A stretch of 64,000 nt of DNA from Flavobacterium xueshanense (GTDB lineage Bacteria > Bacteroidota > Bacteroidia > Flavobacteriales > Flavobacteriaceae): assembly GCF_900112975.1 (NCBI RefSeq), contig NZ_FONQ01000012.1, forward strand, positions 1 to 64,000, written 5' to 3'. Made by a program: the position numbers and the translations under genes. Positions 7,102-16,476 of this stretch are shown in pieces. The notes beneath the pieces were generated by a model. The model saw only the letters and a program-made list of their open reading frames with translations, did not search any database and was not told the DNA's origin. Position 1 is the first letter of the stretch. Every line of letters begins with the position of its first letter.

Positions 7102-9273
7102 ATGACACCATTACAATTATCCAAAGATATGATTTTCAGTCATGCAACCCCTGAAGATATTTATCTAAAATTTTTAAATCTTCCTGAACTCCCAAAAGGG
7201 AATATATCCAGTCCATTTTCTGAAGATAAAAAACCCTCATTCAAGTTATACTCTAACGGAAGTTTCAAATGCAACAGCACGGGAAAACAAGGTGATGTTT
7301 TTCAGCTTGTAGCCGACTTAAACCAACTTGATTGCAAAACTCAGTTCCAAGAGATTTTAAATGTGGTTGCAAAAGAGATGAATTTACCTCTAGGAACTCT
7401 TGAATCAACCAGAAATCTCCCGTACCAGCCAAAAAAATCAGTACCAAAACAAGAAAAACCTTTTGTGTTATCAGTTACTCATACTGAATTCGAAAATAAC
7501 CATATAGCTTATTGGGACAAATTAGGAGTTCAAAGAGAACTTTTAAAAAAATATAATGTTAGAGCAGTTTCAAAATATAGCTTCTTTAGTCCTGCAAAAA
7601 ATAAAGAGTTAACTTTTGTCACAAAAGATGACGTTTTAGTGTTTAGTTATGAAGTAAATGAAAATTTTGAAGTTTATATTCCGGCACAGCTTGATAAAAA
7701 TCAACCAAAAAAATTTAGCAATGGATTAAAGAATGGCGACGTTTTTGGGCTGGAACAATTAGGAACTGAAAAAATAGAAAATTTAATTATTTGTGCAGGA
7801 AAAAAAGATACTATCGTCGCCGTTTCAAGAGGATTCAAAGCCGTAACTTTTAGAAGTGAAACACACAACCCAACAATATCCCAAATAAAAACTTTGCAAA
7901 GCTATTGCCAACACCTTTATATCTGTTATGATAACGATAATGGAGGTATTAATGGTAGAAATAAAATAATAGATAAATATCCAGAAACAATTCCGCTAAC
8001 ACTCCCGCAAGTATACAATGATCTTACAGACTATTTTCAGGAAAAATCGGCTTCTGATTTTCAAAACATTATTGATGTCGCCCTAAAAGGAAAAAACGAA
8101 TCAATTGTTGAAGAACAAAGCGAAAAATGGACAATATTTCACGTAGCCGAAAAGTATTTAACCGAGAACTACGACATCCGGCTAAATGTAATTTCCAATG
8201 ATATTGAGATCAGTAAAAAATATCTAGAAGATTGGACATCATTAAACGAAAATTCAATTTATAGGGAACTGCAAAAGAAAAGTATTAAAATTCCGAAACT
8301 CTCTTTAATCTCGATTTTAATGAGTGATTTTGTTCCACAATACAATCCCTTAATTCAATACTTTGAAAAACTACCAAAATGGGATGAAGACACAGACTAT
8401 ATAAAACAGTTTACCCAATATGTAAAACTCGCACCAGGTGAAAATGAAGAACATTTTATAGAACAATTTAAAAAATGGTGTGTTCGAGTTGTAAAATGCG
8501 CTACCATTGATGGATACTTTAATAAAGAAGCATTTATCCTCACTGATGACGGTATAGGACAGAGTATGGGAAAGACATCTTGGTGTAGGTTTCTTTGCCC
8601 TCCACAACTATCACATTACATAGCCGAAAACATAAGTACAAACGAGAAAGATGCAAGAATTTCACTTTGTAAAAATTTATTTATCAACTTGGATGAATTG
8701 GACAGTATGAACAAAATGGATGTGAATAAATTGAAATCCTTTTTTAGCACTTCACAAATTAATGATAGATTACCATATGACAAAAAAAACTCAACAATAC
8801 AGAGGGTTGCAAGTTTTTTGGGATCAACCAACATGACAAATTTTCTTCATGATGAAACAGGTTCCGTCAGATGGATTTGTTTTATTGCCGAAGGGATTAA
8901 TTGGGAATATAAATCAAATTTTGATATCAACACTCTCTGGTCACAAGCAGTACACTTGGCAAAAGACTTGAATTTTATAGAGACCATAAGTAAGGATGAA
9001 ATATTAATTAATGAATCCCGTAATGAAAAGTTTCAAATAATTTCACCGGAAAGAGACCTAATAAATAGGCTATTCAAATTTTCAAATGACGTTACGAAAG
9101 GGGAGTTTCTATCCGCTACGGACATTGCGGAGCATATTCATTTATGGTCATCAGGAATTAAGGTGAGTTGTGTTGCCGTTGGAAAAGCAATGAGGAAAAT
9201 AGGTTATAAAAAAGATAGATTAAACCAAGAATGGGGTTATTGGGTTATAAAAAAAGACACAGTTCTGAAATAA
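7102..9273 (+). CDS. Primase/VapE-like replication protein
   Basis: 723 residues. Residues about 1-95 resemble a primase zinc-finger domain in which most Cys are lost (PFSEDKKPSFKLYSNGSFKC, then GKQGDVFQLVADL). About 225-300 look like a TOPRIM segment (NLIICAGKKDTIVAV, then LYICYDNDNGG with acidic residues). About 415-640 match the virulence-associated E (VapE) P-loop family: GIGQSMGKTSW as the nucleotide-binding loop, LFINLDELD as Walker B, and FLGSTNMTNFLHDETGSVRW. The last 80 residues may form a winged helix. Primase-helicase fusions of this type start replication of integrated islands, plasmids and phage satellites. The gene-free iteron region that follows is its likely target. Domain limits are estimates. 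Confidence 0.85.
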   Translation: MTPLQLSKDMIFSHATPEDIYLKFLNLPELPKGNISSPFSEDKKPSFKLYSNGSFKCNSTGKQGDVFQLVADLNQLDCKTQFQEILNVVAKEMNLPLGTLESTRNLPYQPKKSVPKQEKPFVLSVTHTEFENNHIAYWDKLGVQRELLKKYNVRAVSKYSFFSPAKNKELTFVTKDDVLVFSYEVNENFEVYIPAQLDKNQPKKFSNGLKNGDVFGLEQLGTEKIENLIICAGKKDTIVAVSRGFKAVTFRSETHNPTISQIKTLQSYCQHLYICYDNDNGGINGRNKIIDKYPETIPLTLPQVYNDLTDYFQEKSASDFQNIIDVALKGKNESIVEEQSEKWTIFHVAEKYLTENYDIRLNVISNDIEISKKYLEDWTSLNENSIYRELQKKSIKIPKLSLISILMSDFVPQYNPLIQYFEKLPKWDEDTDYIKQFTQYVKLAPGENEEHFIEQFKKWCVRVVKCATIDGYFNKEAFILTDDGIGQSMGKTSWCRFLCPPQLSHYIAENISTNEKDARISLCKNLFINLDELDSMNKMDVNKLKSFFSTSQINDRLPYDKKNSTIQRVASFLGSTNMTNFLHDETGSVRWICFIAEGINWEYKSNFDINTLWSQAVHLAKDLNFIETISKDEILINESRNEKFQIISPERDLINRLFKFSNDVTKGEFLSATDIAEHIHLWSSGIKVSCVAVGKAMRKIGYKKDRLNQEWGYWVIKKDTVLK

Positions 9274-9303
9274 ATAATAATAAAAAATAAAATTCATCTT
9301 TTC

Positions 9304-9501
9304 ATCTTGTCTTCTTAACTATCTCTACCTAACTATTTATGAATCAGGGCATAGAAATAGATAGCCTTTAAATATTAATCTTGTCTTATCTTGTCTTTTG
9401 TTAACTAATTTATTAAATAGGTAAGATAGACAAGATAAGCAAGATGGTCTTATATACACCGAAGCCTTGATATCATTAGGATTAGATAAGAAAGACAAGA
9501 T
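9304..9501. repeat. Iteron-like 10-bp repeats, candidate replication origin
   Basis: ATCTTGTCTT occurs at 9304-9313 and as a head-to-tail pair at 9378-9387 and 9388-9397. The inverse, AAGACAAGAT, occurs exactly at 9492-9501, with one mismatch at 9427-9436, and with a one-base deletion at 9437-9445. The direct and inverted groups face each other across a short AT-rich stretch (9398-9426). The cluster begins 31 bases after the stop of the replication gene. Iterons beside a replication-initiator gene usually mark an origin; that role is inferred here. Confidence 0.6.
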
Positions 9502-9662
9502 TAATTAAGATTTTCAAACTTTTAGGTTTTATGATCATTTTCTTTTTTCTCTAAATCACCATCAATATATTTATTTTAGCACCTTGTCAAACCCTTAATG
9601 AGTAATATTTTTTATCAAAATTAAAAAATTGATTGCAATCAGGATGTTAAGTATTATTTTCA

Positions 9663-9701
9663 AAAACCCGTTAACTGAAAAAATAACCGTTAACGGGTTT
9701 T
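9663..9701 (+). terminator. Strong hairpin terminator
   Basis: AAAACCCGTTAAC (9663-9675) pairs perfectly with GTTAACGGGTTTT (9689-9701), and a T run continues to 9703. It would end any transcript from the replication module before the methyltransferase operon. It also works in reverse because of the A run before it. Confidence 0.8.
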
Positions 9702-9777
9702 TTGTTTACACGCTTACAACGCTGTTTTTTGGCGAGAATATTGCGATCGGATCACATTAAATTAACAAAATACTACA

Positions 9778-9807
9778 TGCACGAGTTACGTTAACGCAAC
9801 TCGTGCA
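9778..9807. repeat. 30-bp palindrome, one mismatched pair
   Basis: TGCACGAGTT (9778-9787) and AACTCGTGCA (9798-9807) enclose ACGTTAACGC, which is palindromic apart from the outermost A/C pair. The whole stretch is therefore a nearly loopless palindrome. A CGTTTTATT tail could make it a terminator. It could also be an operator or part of the origin. Confidence 0.6.
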
Positions 9808-10068
9808 CGTTTTATTAATTATTATATTTAGTGACCATAGACTCAAATAAATATCACTAAAAGTGGGTATAGTAAAATCCTACAAAACATCGTTTATTTA
9901 CAAAAATGCAATCAGTAATAATCAAACGAAATAAAATAAACACTAAATAGGTAACTCCTTTACGGTTTTCCTCATTTATACTAATTAAATATTCGATACT
10001 TTAGCAAATGAATTGTCAGAATTTAATTCTAAAAGCTAATTGCATTAAAATTGTAACATAATAAGTTT

Positions 10069-12831
10069 ATGAACATTGCTCAAATAGAAGAAAACCTTCA
10101 AAACCTTATATTAAACTACACCCAAGAAACCTTCATTTATGAATTGTTAATAGCTTACGGTTTACCCAAAGCATCTATTACCAGATTACAAAAAGGAAAT
10201 TTAAACCTTTCAAAAGTAGAATGCGAAATATCATGGAAGAAGAAACTGTTTTTTAAGCCAGTTTTTAACGAAGATTTACGCATTGCAATTACCAATTGCA
10301 AGGACCAATTAAAGCAAGAACAACGTTTTATTATCGTTACTGATTTCAAAACCGTATTGGCGATAGACACCAAGACTACTGATACTTTAGATATTGAATT
10401 TGAAGCTTTACCCAAACATTTCGATTTCTTTTTGCCCTGGGCAGGAATGGAGAAAGCAACGCATCAAAATGAGAATCCAGCTGATGTAAAAGCAGCAGGT
10501 AAAATGGTAAAGCTTTTTGATGAAATCAAAAAAGACAATCCAGATACTTCACCTGAATTTATTCACGGACTCAATGTTTTTTTATCACGATTGCTGTTTT
10601 GTTTTTTTGCTGAAGACACAGGGATTTATAAACTAGGACAGTTTACAAATGCAATTGCATCACATACACAAACTGATGGAAATGATTTAAATGAGTATCT
10701 AAATAAGTTATTCGATGTATTAAACACTCCTGAAAACAAACGTAAAGACTTACCACAGTACCTCTCTGCCTTCCCTTATGTAAATGGAGGTTTGTTCCAA
10801 CACAATCACCCGACACCCACTTTTACGCGTCGTTCGCGTCAGGCTATCATAGATGCTGGAGAACTAGATTGGGCCGCCATAAATCCTGATATATTTGGTT
10901 CTATGTTTCAGGCAGTTATTTTACCAGAACATCGTGGAGGACTAGGAGCACATTACACCTCGGTTCCTAACATTATGAAAGTCATAGAGCCTTTGTTCTT
11001 AAACGATTTATATGAAGAATTTGAAAACGGTAAAAATGAACCCAAAAAACTAAACAAACTATTAGACCGTGTAAGTAAACTAAAAATATTTGATCCAGCC
11101 TGTGGTAGTGGAAACTTCCTGATTATTGCCTACAAAGAATTACGATTGCTAGAAATTAAAATCTTAGAGCAATTGCAAACCTTACAAAAAGCGGCTACAG
11201 GATTTGAACCTTATCAATTGGAACTTATACCTAAAGCGCAATTAACCTTAGCAGCTCAATACCAACACTCCATGTTTTCTAGAATCGAGCTGGCTCAATT
11301 CTACGGTATTGAAATTGATGATTTTGCGCACGAAATTGCCATTCTATCATTATGGCTGGCACAGCACCAGATGAATCAAAAATTCAAAGAAGTCTTTGGC
11401 GTTGCAAACCCCACTTTACCGCTTCAAGCAGGAGGAAACATTGTTCACGGTAATGCTACTAGAGTAGATTGGGAAGAAGTTTGTCCTAAAAAAGATGGTG
11501 ACGAAATTTATATTTTGGGCAATCCGCCTTATTTAGGATTTAGTTTTCAAAATAAAAATCAAAAAGATGATATGATTGCTGTATTTAAAGGTTTGGATAA
11601 TTTTAAATTCTTAGATTATATTTCTTGTTGGTTCTTAAAAGCTTCCGACTATTTTGTAAATATAAATGGTCAATTTGCATTTGTGTCTACAAATTCAATT
11701 TGTCAAGGAAATCAAGTTGATATGTTATGGTCACATATTTTAGAAAAAGATATTGAAATTAGTTTTGCTTACCCGGATTTTAAATGGGATAATAATGCTA
11801 AAGCTAAAGCACAAGTAATATGTTCAATCATTGGTTTGAGAAATAAAAATAATAAACCAAAGTATTTATTTAAAGATCTAATCAAACAAAACGTTGATAA
11901 TATTAATCCCTATTTAGTAAATGGCAGTAATATTATTATTAAAAAAAGAAATAAAAATTTGTCTGGGTTACCAAATATGGAGTATGGAAATATGCCATTG
12001 GATGGAGGCTATTTATTATTGAATGAAAATGAAAAAGACAAAATAATTTCGGACTATCCAAATTCATCTAAATACTTTAAGTTGATTGTTGGTTCTAAAG
12101 AATTCATTAACAATCAGGTTAGATGGTGTTTATGGTTAAATAACAATGACTTAGAAAGTGTAAGAATCATTGAGCCAATTTATCAAAGAATCGAAAACGT
12201 TAGAATAATGAGAGAAAATGGCGGAATTATTGCAAAGAACTACCAAGATATTCCTCATAGATTTTATTCAGTCAACGTTGCTTTAAATAATCAAATAATA
12301 ATACCAAGAGTTTCGTCTGAAAGAAGAAAGTATGTACCTATAGGTTTTTTAGATTGCAATACGATTATTTCTGATTCTGCACAAGCAATTTATGACCCAG
12401 AACCATACATTTTTTCAATTTTAAACTCAACGATTCATATGGTTTGGTTTAAGGCTACCGCTGGAAGATTAAAAACAGATTATAGATACTCTTCAGCATT
12501 AAGTTATAATACTTTTCCTTTTCCTAAAATTTCAGGAGCACAAAAGCAAGAACTGGAGCAATGTGTCTTTAGAATTCTGGAAGAGCGAGAAAACCACTCC
12601 GAGAAAACATTAGCACAATTATACGACCCCGATAAAATGCCAGAAGGTTTGCGAGAAGGACACAGATTAAATGATTTAGCGGTAGAACGTTGTTATCGTT
12701 CTAAACCTTTTGATAGTGATGAAGAGCGTTTAGAATATTTGTTCAAACTCTATGAAAAAATGATAGCGGAGGAAAAAGAGAAAGACACATTGTTTCAAGA
12801 AGAAAAGAAAGCCAAAAAAACTAATTTATGA
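10069..12831 (+). CDS. Class I adenine-specific DNA methyltransferase, DnmA/YeeA-like
   Basis: 920 residues. Motif I is FDPACGSGNFL (about 341-351) and motif IV is NPPY (about 485-488), which mark an N6-adenine methyltransferase using S-adenosylmethionine. The N-terminal 170 residues (with FIIVTDFKTVLAIDTKT and DFFLPWAGMEKA) lack the D...ExK nuclease motif of MmeI-type type IIG enzymes. Residues about 600-830 should be the target-recognition region, followed by a helical tail. In Bacillus subtilis, DnmA (YeeA, slightly shorter) has this type and methylates a non-palindromic site; yeeB (helicase) and yeeC (T5orf172) follow it there. The same order occurs here with one extra gene. It should mark host DNA so that the downstream helicase and nuclease attack only foreign DNA. 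Its last bases overlap the next ATG. Confidence 0.9.
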   Translation: MNIAQIEENLQNLILNYTQETFIYELLIAYGLPKASITRLQKGNLNLSKVECEISWKKKLFFKPVFNEDLRIAITNCKDQLKQEQRFIIVTDFKTVLAIDTKTTDTLDIEFEALPKHFDFFLPWAGMEKATHQNENPADVKAAGKMVKLFDEIKKDNPDTSPEFIHGLNVFLSRLLFCFFAEDTGIYKLGQFTNAIASHTQTDGNDLNEYLNKLFDVLNTPENKRKDLPQYLSAFPYVNGGLFQHNHPTPTFTRRSRQAIIDAGELDWAAINPDIFGSMFQAVILPEHRGGLGAHYTSVPNIMKVIEPLFLNDLYEEFENGKNEPKKLNKLLDRVSKLKIFDPACGSGNFLIIAYKELRLLEIKILEQLQTLQKAATGFEPYQLELIPKAQLTLAAQYQHSMFSRIELAQFYGIEIDDFAHEIAILSLWLAQHQMNQKFKEVFGVANPTLPLQAGGNIVHGNATRVDWEEVCPKKDGDEIYILGNPPYLGFSFQNKNQKDDMIAVFKGLDNFKFLDYISCWFLKASDYFVNINGQFAFVSTNSICQGNQVDMLWSHILEKDIEISFAYPDFKWDNNAKAKAQVICSIIGLRNKNNKPKYLFKDLIKQNVDNINPYLVNGSNIIIKKRNKNLSGLPNMEYGNMPLDGGYLLLNENEKDKIISDYPNSSKYFKLIVGSKEFINNQVRWCLWLNNNDLESVRIIEPIYQRIENVRIMRENGGIIAKNYQDIPHRFYSVNVALNNQIIIPRVSSERRKYVPIGFLDCNTIISDSAQAIYDPEPYIFSILNSTIHMVWFKATAGRLKTDYRYSSALSYNTFPFPKISGAQKQELEQCVFRILEERENHSEKTLAQLYDPDKMPEGLREGHRLNDLAVERCYRSKPFDSDEERLEYLFKLYEKMIAEEKEKDTLFQEEKKAKKTNL

Positions 12832-13298
12832 AAACTATAAGAATATCAAAAAACATCACAATTAATAACTTAACTACCCAAACTGAATTACTAAATGTTT
12901 ACAAGGATTTGTTGAGTGAATTAAAACAAAAATATCCTCCTTCAAATGCTCAAGGAAGAAATTGGGATTATTATCTTAAAAATAATAGAAAAACTTGTGT
13001 TAGTTTAAGTAATAGTTTAAATAGTTATACTGAAAGTTTATTAAAGATTCATAATGTTTCAGATGTTACAATTAGTGCTAAACCAAATTACAAAGAATTT
13101 CTTGTTTTTTATAAAATCTCTATTGAAGAATATGACTTCGTTAATGCTGAAATTAATTTGCATTTCCAAAGTAGACAATTCGAATTATTAGAAATTTTAG
13201 AACAATCTGTTTTAGTAAAAGGTTCAGAACCAGAAGATTTTCCTTTAATTTTTGATTTAAATAATGCAGATCTTTCAATTTCAGAATATTTAATATAA
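12828..13298 (+). CDS. Unrecognised 156-residue protein inside the restriction operon
   Basis: The start codon overlaps the methyltransferase stop by four bases (ATGA), which implies translational coupling. The stop is four bases before the helicase ATG. No signal peptide, membrane segment, Cys cluster or known motif is visible; there is a conserved-looking RNWDYYLKNNRKTC stretch (about 44-57) and an acidic C-terminus (SEPEDFPLIFDLNNADLSISEYLI). It is more AT-rich than its neighbours. As I remember the B. subtilis yeeABC operon, it has no gene at this place. It could be a specificity, chaperone or control subunit. Function unknown. Confidence 0.65.
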   Translation: MKTIRISKNITINNLTTQTELLNVYKDLLSELKQKYPPSNAQGRNWDYYLKNNRKTCVSLSNSLNSYTESLLKIHNVSDVTISAKPNYKEFLVFYKISIEEYDFVNAEINLHFQSRQFELLEILEQSVLVKGSEPEDFPLIFDLNNADLSISEYLI

Positions 13299-13302
13299 TA
13301 AT

Positions 13303-15237
13303 ATGCCAAATTTAGTAAACGTATCATACCACCAAACAGGTAAAAGCACTGGCACCAATACAATGGGAATGCGAGAAATAAAAACTCGTGCCTTTGAATC
13401 TCGTGACGCACAATATTTATTATTAAAAGCGCCACCAGCTTCGGGAAAATCTCGTGCATTAATGTTTTTAGCTCTAGATAAATTAATCAATCAAGGAATT
13501 AAGAAAGTGATTGTTGCCGTTCCTGAACGCTCAATTGGCGGTTCGTTTTCTAAAACTGATTTAACGAAAGATGGGTTTTTCTCTGATTGGGAGCCCAATG
13601 ACATTTACAATTTATGTACTCCTGGTGATGATGGCAGCAGCAGTAAAGTAAAAGCATTCCATAAGTTTATGGATAGTGATGAAAAGATATTAATCTGTAC
13701 ACATGCAACATTGCGTTTTGCTTGTGAAGAATTGGATGATTCTAAATTCAATAGTACTCTTTTGGCAATCGATGAATTTCATCACGTTTCTGCTGATGCA
13801 AACAATAGACTGGGTGAATTATTAAAAATGATAATGTCCAAATCTTCGGCTCATATTGTAGCGATGACAGGATCTTATTTTAGAGGGGATTCAGTGCCTA
13901 TTTTAACTCCCGAGAATGAAGCAAAGTTTACTAAAGTCACCTATAATTATTATGAACAGCTAAACGGTTATAACTTCTTAAAATCATTGGGCATTGGCTA
14001 CCACTTTTACACAGGAAAATTCACTTCGGCAATTCTAGAAGTGTTAGACACAGATAAAAAAACAATAATTCATATTCCAAATGTAAATTCTGGAGAATCT
14101 ACAAAAGACAAACACAATGAAGTCGATTTTATAATTGATGCCATAGGTAAAGTAATCAAGCAAGATTCAGAAACAGGTGTTATTTATGTAGAAAGACATG
14201 CTGATGGAAAAGTACTTAAAGTGGCTGATTTAGTTGAAGACAGTTCAAGAGAAAGAGACAAAATTGTAAACTACCTTAGAAATGTAAAATCTGTAGATGA
14301 TATGGATTTAATTATTGCATTAGGTATGGCAAAAGAGGGTTTTGACTGGCCTTTTTGTGAACACGCTTTAACCGTTGGTTACCGTGGTTCATTAACCGAA
14401 ATTATTCAAATCATAGGTCGATGTACACGGGATAGCAATAATAAAACACACGCACAATTTACTAACCTTATTGCACAGCCAGAAGCCATACAAGACGATG
14501 TAAAATTAGCTACTAACAATATGCTTAAAGCGATAACAGCATCATTGCTTATGGAACAAGTACTAGCGCCTAATTTTAAGTTCAAAACTAAACTTGACAA
14601 TGATGATGACGATATTGAACCAGGAGTAATTAAAATTAGAGGGTTTAAGAAACCAAGTTCTAAAAGGGTAAAAGACATAGTAGAATCGGATTTAAATGAT
14701 TTAAAAGCCACCATATTGCAAGATGACATTATGCTTAAAGCAATACCTGGAAACGTGGACCCGGAAGTAATCAATAAAGTATTAATCCCTAAAATTATCA
14801 GGATTAAATACCCTGAGTTATCTGATGAAGAAATTGAAGAAATTCGTCAATATGTTGTGGTTGATTCTGTAATAAAAGCAGGTGAAATAAAAGAAGTGGG
14901 CGACCAGCGTTTTATTAGAATGACTGATAAATTCATCAACATAGATGATATTCATATTGACTTAATTGACACCATTAATCCATTCCAAAAAGCATTTGAA
15001 ATTCTATCCAAATCAGTAACTACAAAAGTGTTAAAGGTAATTCAAGACACAATTGAAGCTACACGGATAAAAATGGATTTTGAAGAAGCCAAGATTTTAT
15101 GGCCCAAAATAGTACAGTTTAAAAAAATGTACAACAAAGAGCCTAGTCTACAAGCAAATGATCCACTAGAGAGAAGAATGGCGGAATGTATCATTTACTT
15201 AAAGGAAGAAAAAAGAAAACTAATGGCAAATGGATAA
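13303..15237 (+). CDS. SF2 helicase of a YeeB-like restriction system
   Basis: 644 residues. Motif I is APPASGKS (about 43-51), motif II DEFHH (157-161), motif III-like AMTGSYFRGD (about 187-196) and motif VI IIQIIGRCTRDS (about 366-377), which together give the two RecA-like domains of SF2 DEAD/DEAH enzymes. The C-terminal 200 residues are helical, charged and not recognised. Its size is close to that of YeeB of B. subtilis. It should translocate on or unwind DNA as the motor subunit that feeds the nuclease encoded next. It lies four bases after the small gene and overlaps the T5orf172 gene by eight bases, so the four genes are one transcription unit. Confidence 0.9.
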   Translation: MPNLVNVSYHQTGKSTGTNTMGMREIKTRAFESRDAQYLLLKAPPASGKSRALMFLALDKLINQGIKKVIVAVPERSIGGSFSKTDLTKDGFFSDWEPNDIYNLCTPGDDGSSSKVKAFHKFMDSDEKILICTHATLRFACEELDDSKFNSTLLAIDEFHHVSADANNRLGELLKMIMSKSSAHIVAMTGSYFRGDSVPILTPENEAKFTKVTYNYYEQLNGYNFLKSLGIGYHFYTGKFTSAILEVLDTDKKTIIHIPNVNSGESTKDKHNEVDFIIDAIGKVIKQDSETGVIYVERHADGKVLKVADLVEDSSRERDKIVNYLRNVKSVDDMDLIIALGMAKEGFDWPFCEHALTVGYRGSLTEIIQIIGRCTRDSNNKTHAQFTNLIAQPEAIQDDVKLATNNMLKAITASLLMEQVLAPNFKFKTKLDNDDDDIEPGVIKIRGFKKPSSKRVKDIVESDLNDLKATILQDDIMLKAIPGNVDPEVINKVLIPKIIRIKYPELSDEEIEEIRQYVVVDSVIKAGEIKEVGDQRFIRMTDKFINIDDIHIDLIDTINPFQKAFEILSKSVTTKVLKVIQDTIEATRIKMDFEEAKILWPKIVQFKKMYNKEPSLQANDPLERRMAECIIYLKEEKRKLMANG

Positions 15238-16423
15238 AAATCAAGCTCTTAACGATATTTTTAATAATGACGAGTTTGATATTTTAAATGTCAAGCCTAA
15301 AGTATCCAATGCTAGAAATGCAGATGAAAGATTGTTGGCTACTTTTACTGAAATTAATGATTTCGTTTTAAAAAACAAGGTGGAGCCACAACCTAATGCA
15401 ACCAATATATCAGAGTTTCAACTCTATTCAAGATTAAAGGGAATTAGGGATAACCCAGAGAAAAGTCTGTTATTAGAAAATGAAGATATACACGGATTAT
15501 TAAAAACTAAAGAAAAAGAAATCAATTCAATTGATGATATTTTCAATGATGATATGTTTAATATATTGGAAGATGATACAGATTTATTTGATTTCAGACA
15601 TACTCCAAAACCTGATGAAAGAATTTCAACAGACTTTGTTGCCAAAAGAAGGTCATTAAAAGATTTTGAGAAATACGAACCTTTATTTAAAGAAATCCAG
15701 TCTGATTTAGCTTCTGGAAAAAGAAAGTTAGTTGATTTTAAAATGGACAATTTACGAGTTGGTGGCTATTACGTTCATAATGGTGTTTTATTTTTATTAG
15801 AAGAAATTAATATTTCTAAAAAAGAACATTACCGTGAAGACGGTACAAGAGTTCGAGAAGATGGAAGGACCAAATGTATATTTGAAAACGGTACAGTTTC
15901 TAATATGCTTAAACGTTCCGTTGAAAAGATATTATATGCCAATGGTCAAGTAGTCTCAGAGAATGTAGATCAGGTAAATGAAGACTTCATAGAAAGATTT
16001 TATGATATTAAAGAGGAAGATGAAGCAGCAGGATATATTTATGTGTTGCGTTCCAAAAGTAAAGACGAACGAATCATTGATATCGATAATTTGTTTAAAA
16101 TTGGTTACTCTAAAGTTGAAGTTGAAGAGAGAATAAAAAATGCCGAAAAAGACCCAACCTATTTAATGGCGCAAGTTAAAATTGTTACTTCTTGGAAATG
16201 TTTCAATATGAACCCACAGAAGTTAGAACAGTTACTCCATAATTTCTTTGGTAAAGCATGTCTTAATATTGACATTTATGATGAAAACAGACAAAGATAT
16301 TCACCACAAGAATGGTTTATTGCTCCTATCGAAGTCATAGAACAAGCAATAGAGTTAATAATTAGCGGAGAGGTTGTAAAGTATATATTTGATGTTAAAA
16401 GTGCATCTATATTTATAAAATAG
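15230..16423 (+). CDS. T5orf172 (GIY-YIG-like) nuclease, YeeC-like
   Basis: 397 residues. The first 260 residues are acidic and partly repetitive: NDIFNNDEFDIL near the start and IDDIFNDDMFNIL near residue 100 are two copies of one short motif. Residues about 266-375 match the T5orf172 domain: AAGYIYVLRSKS as the GIY-like strand, LFKIGYSKVEVEERIKNA as the YIG-like strand with Arg, then LEQLLHNFFG with the catalytic-type Glu, and QEWF at the end. The domain belongs to the GIY-YIG nuclease superfamily. The methyltransferase of this operon has no visible nuclease motif, so this protein is the likely cutter. The start overlaps the helicase stop. Confidence 0.85.
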   Translation: MDKNQALNDIFNNDEFDILNVKPKVSNARNADERLLATFTEINDFVLKNKVEPQPNATNISEFQLYSRLKGIRDNPEKSLLLENEDIHGLLKTKEKEINSIDDIFNDDMFNILEDDTDLFDFRHTPKPDERISTDFVAKRRSLKDFEKYEPLFKEIQSDLASGKRKLVDFKMDNLRVGGYYVHNGVLFLLEEINISKKEHYREDGTRVREDGRTKCIFENGTVSNMLKRSVEKILYANGQVVSENVDQVNEDFIERFYDIKEEDEAAGYIYVLRSKSKDERIIDIDNLFKIGYSKVEVEERIKNAEKDPTYLMAQVKIVTSWKCFNMNPQKLEQLLHNFFGKACLNIDIYDENRQRYSPQEWFIAPIEVIEQAIELIISGEVVKYIFDVKSASIFIK

Positions 16424-16476
16424 TTTTATCGATTATGATTTTTAAAAGGATCAAGTGATTAGCAAAAAAACAAATA

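Larger units (their letters stand above)
9274..10068. other. Gene-free region between replication and defence genes
   Basis: About 795 bases without a supportable gene. It holds iteron-like repeats (9304-9501), a strong hairpin terminator (9663-9701) and a 30-bp palindrome (9778-9807), each listed separately. Bases 9808-10068 are AT-rich leader. A GATACTTTAG stretch near 9991-10000 could be a weak -7 element for the methyltransferase operon, but I am not sure of it. Confidence 0.6.

Noticed and set aside
6972..7154. 60-codon frame before and overlapping the replication gene
   Set aside because: Overlaps the replication gene by 53 bases, includes the perfect hairpin at 7056-7082, and has no family.
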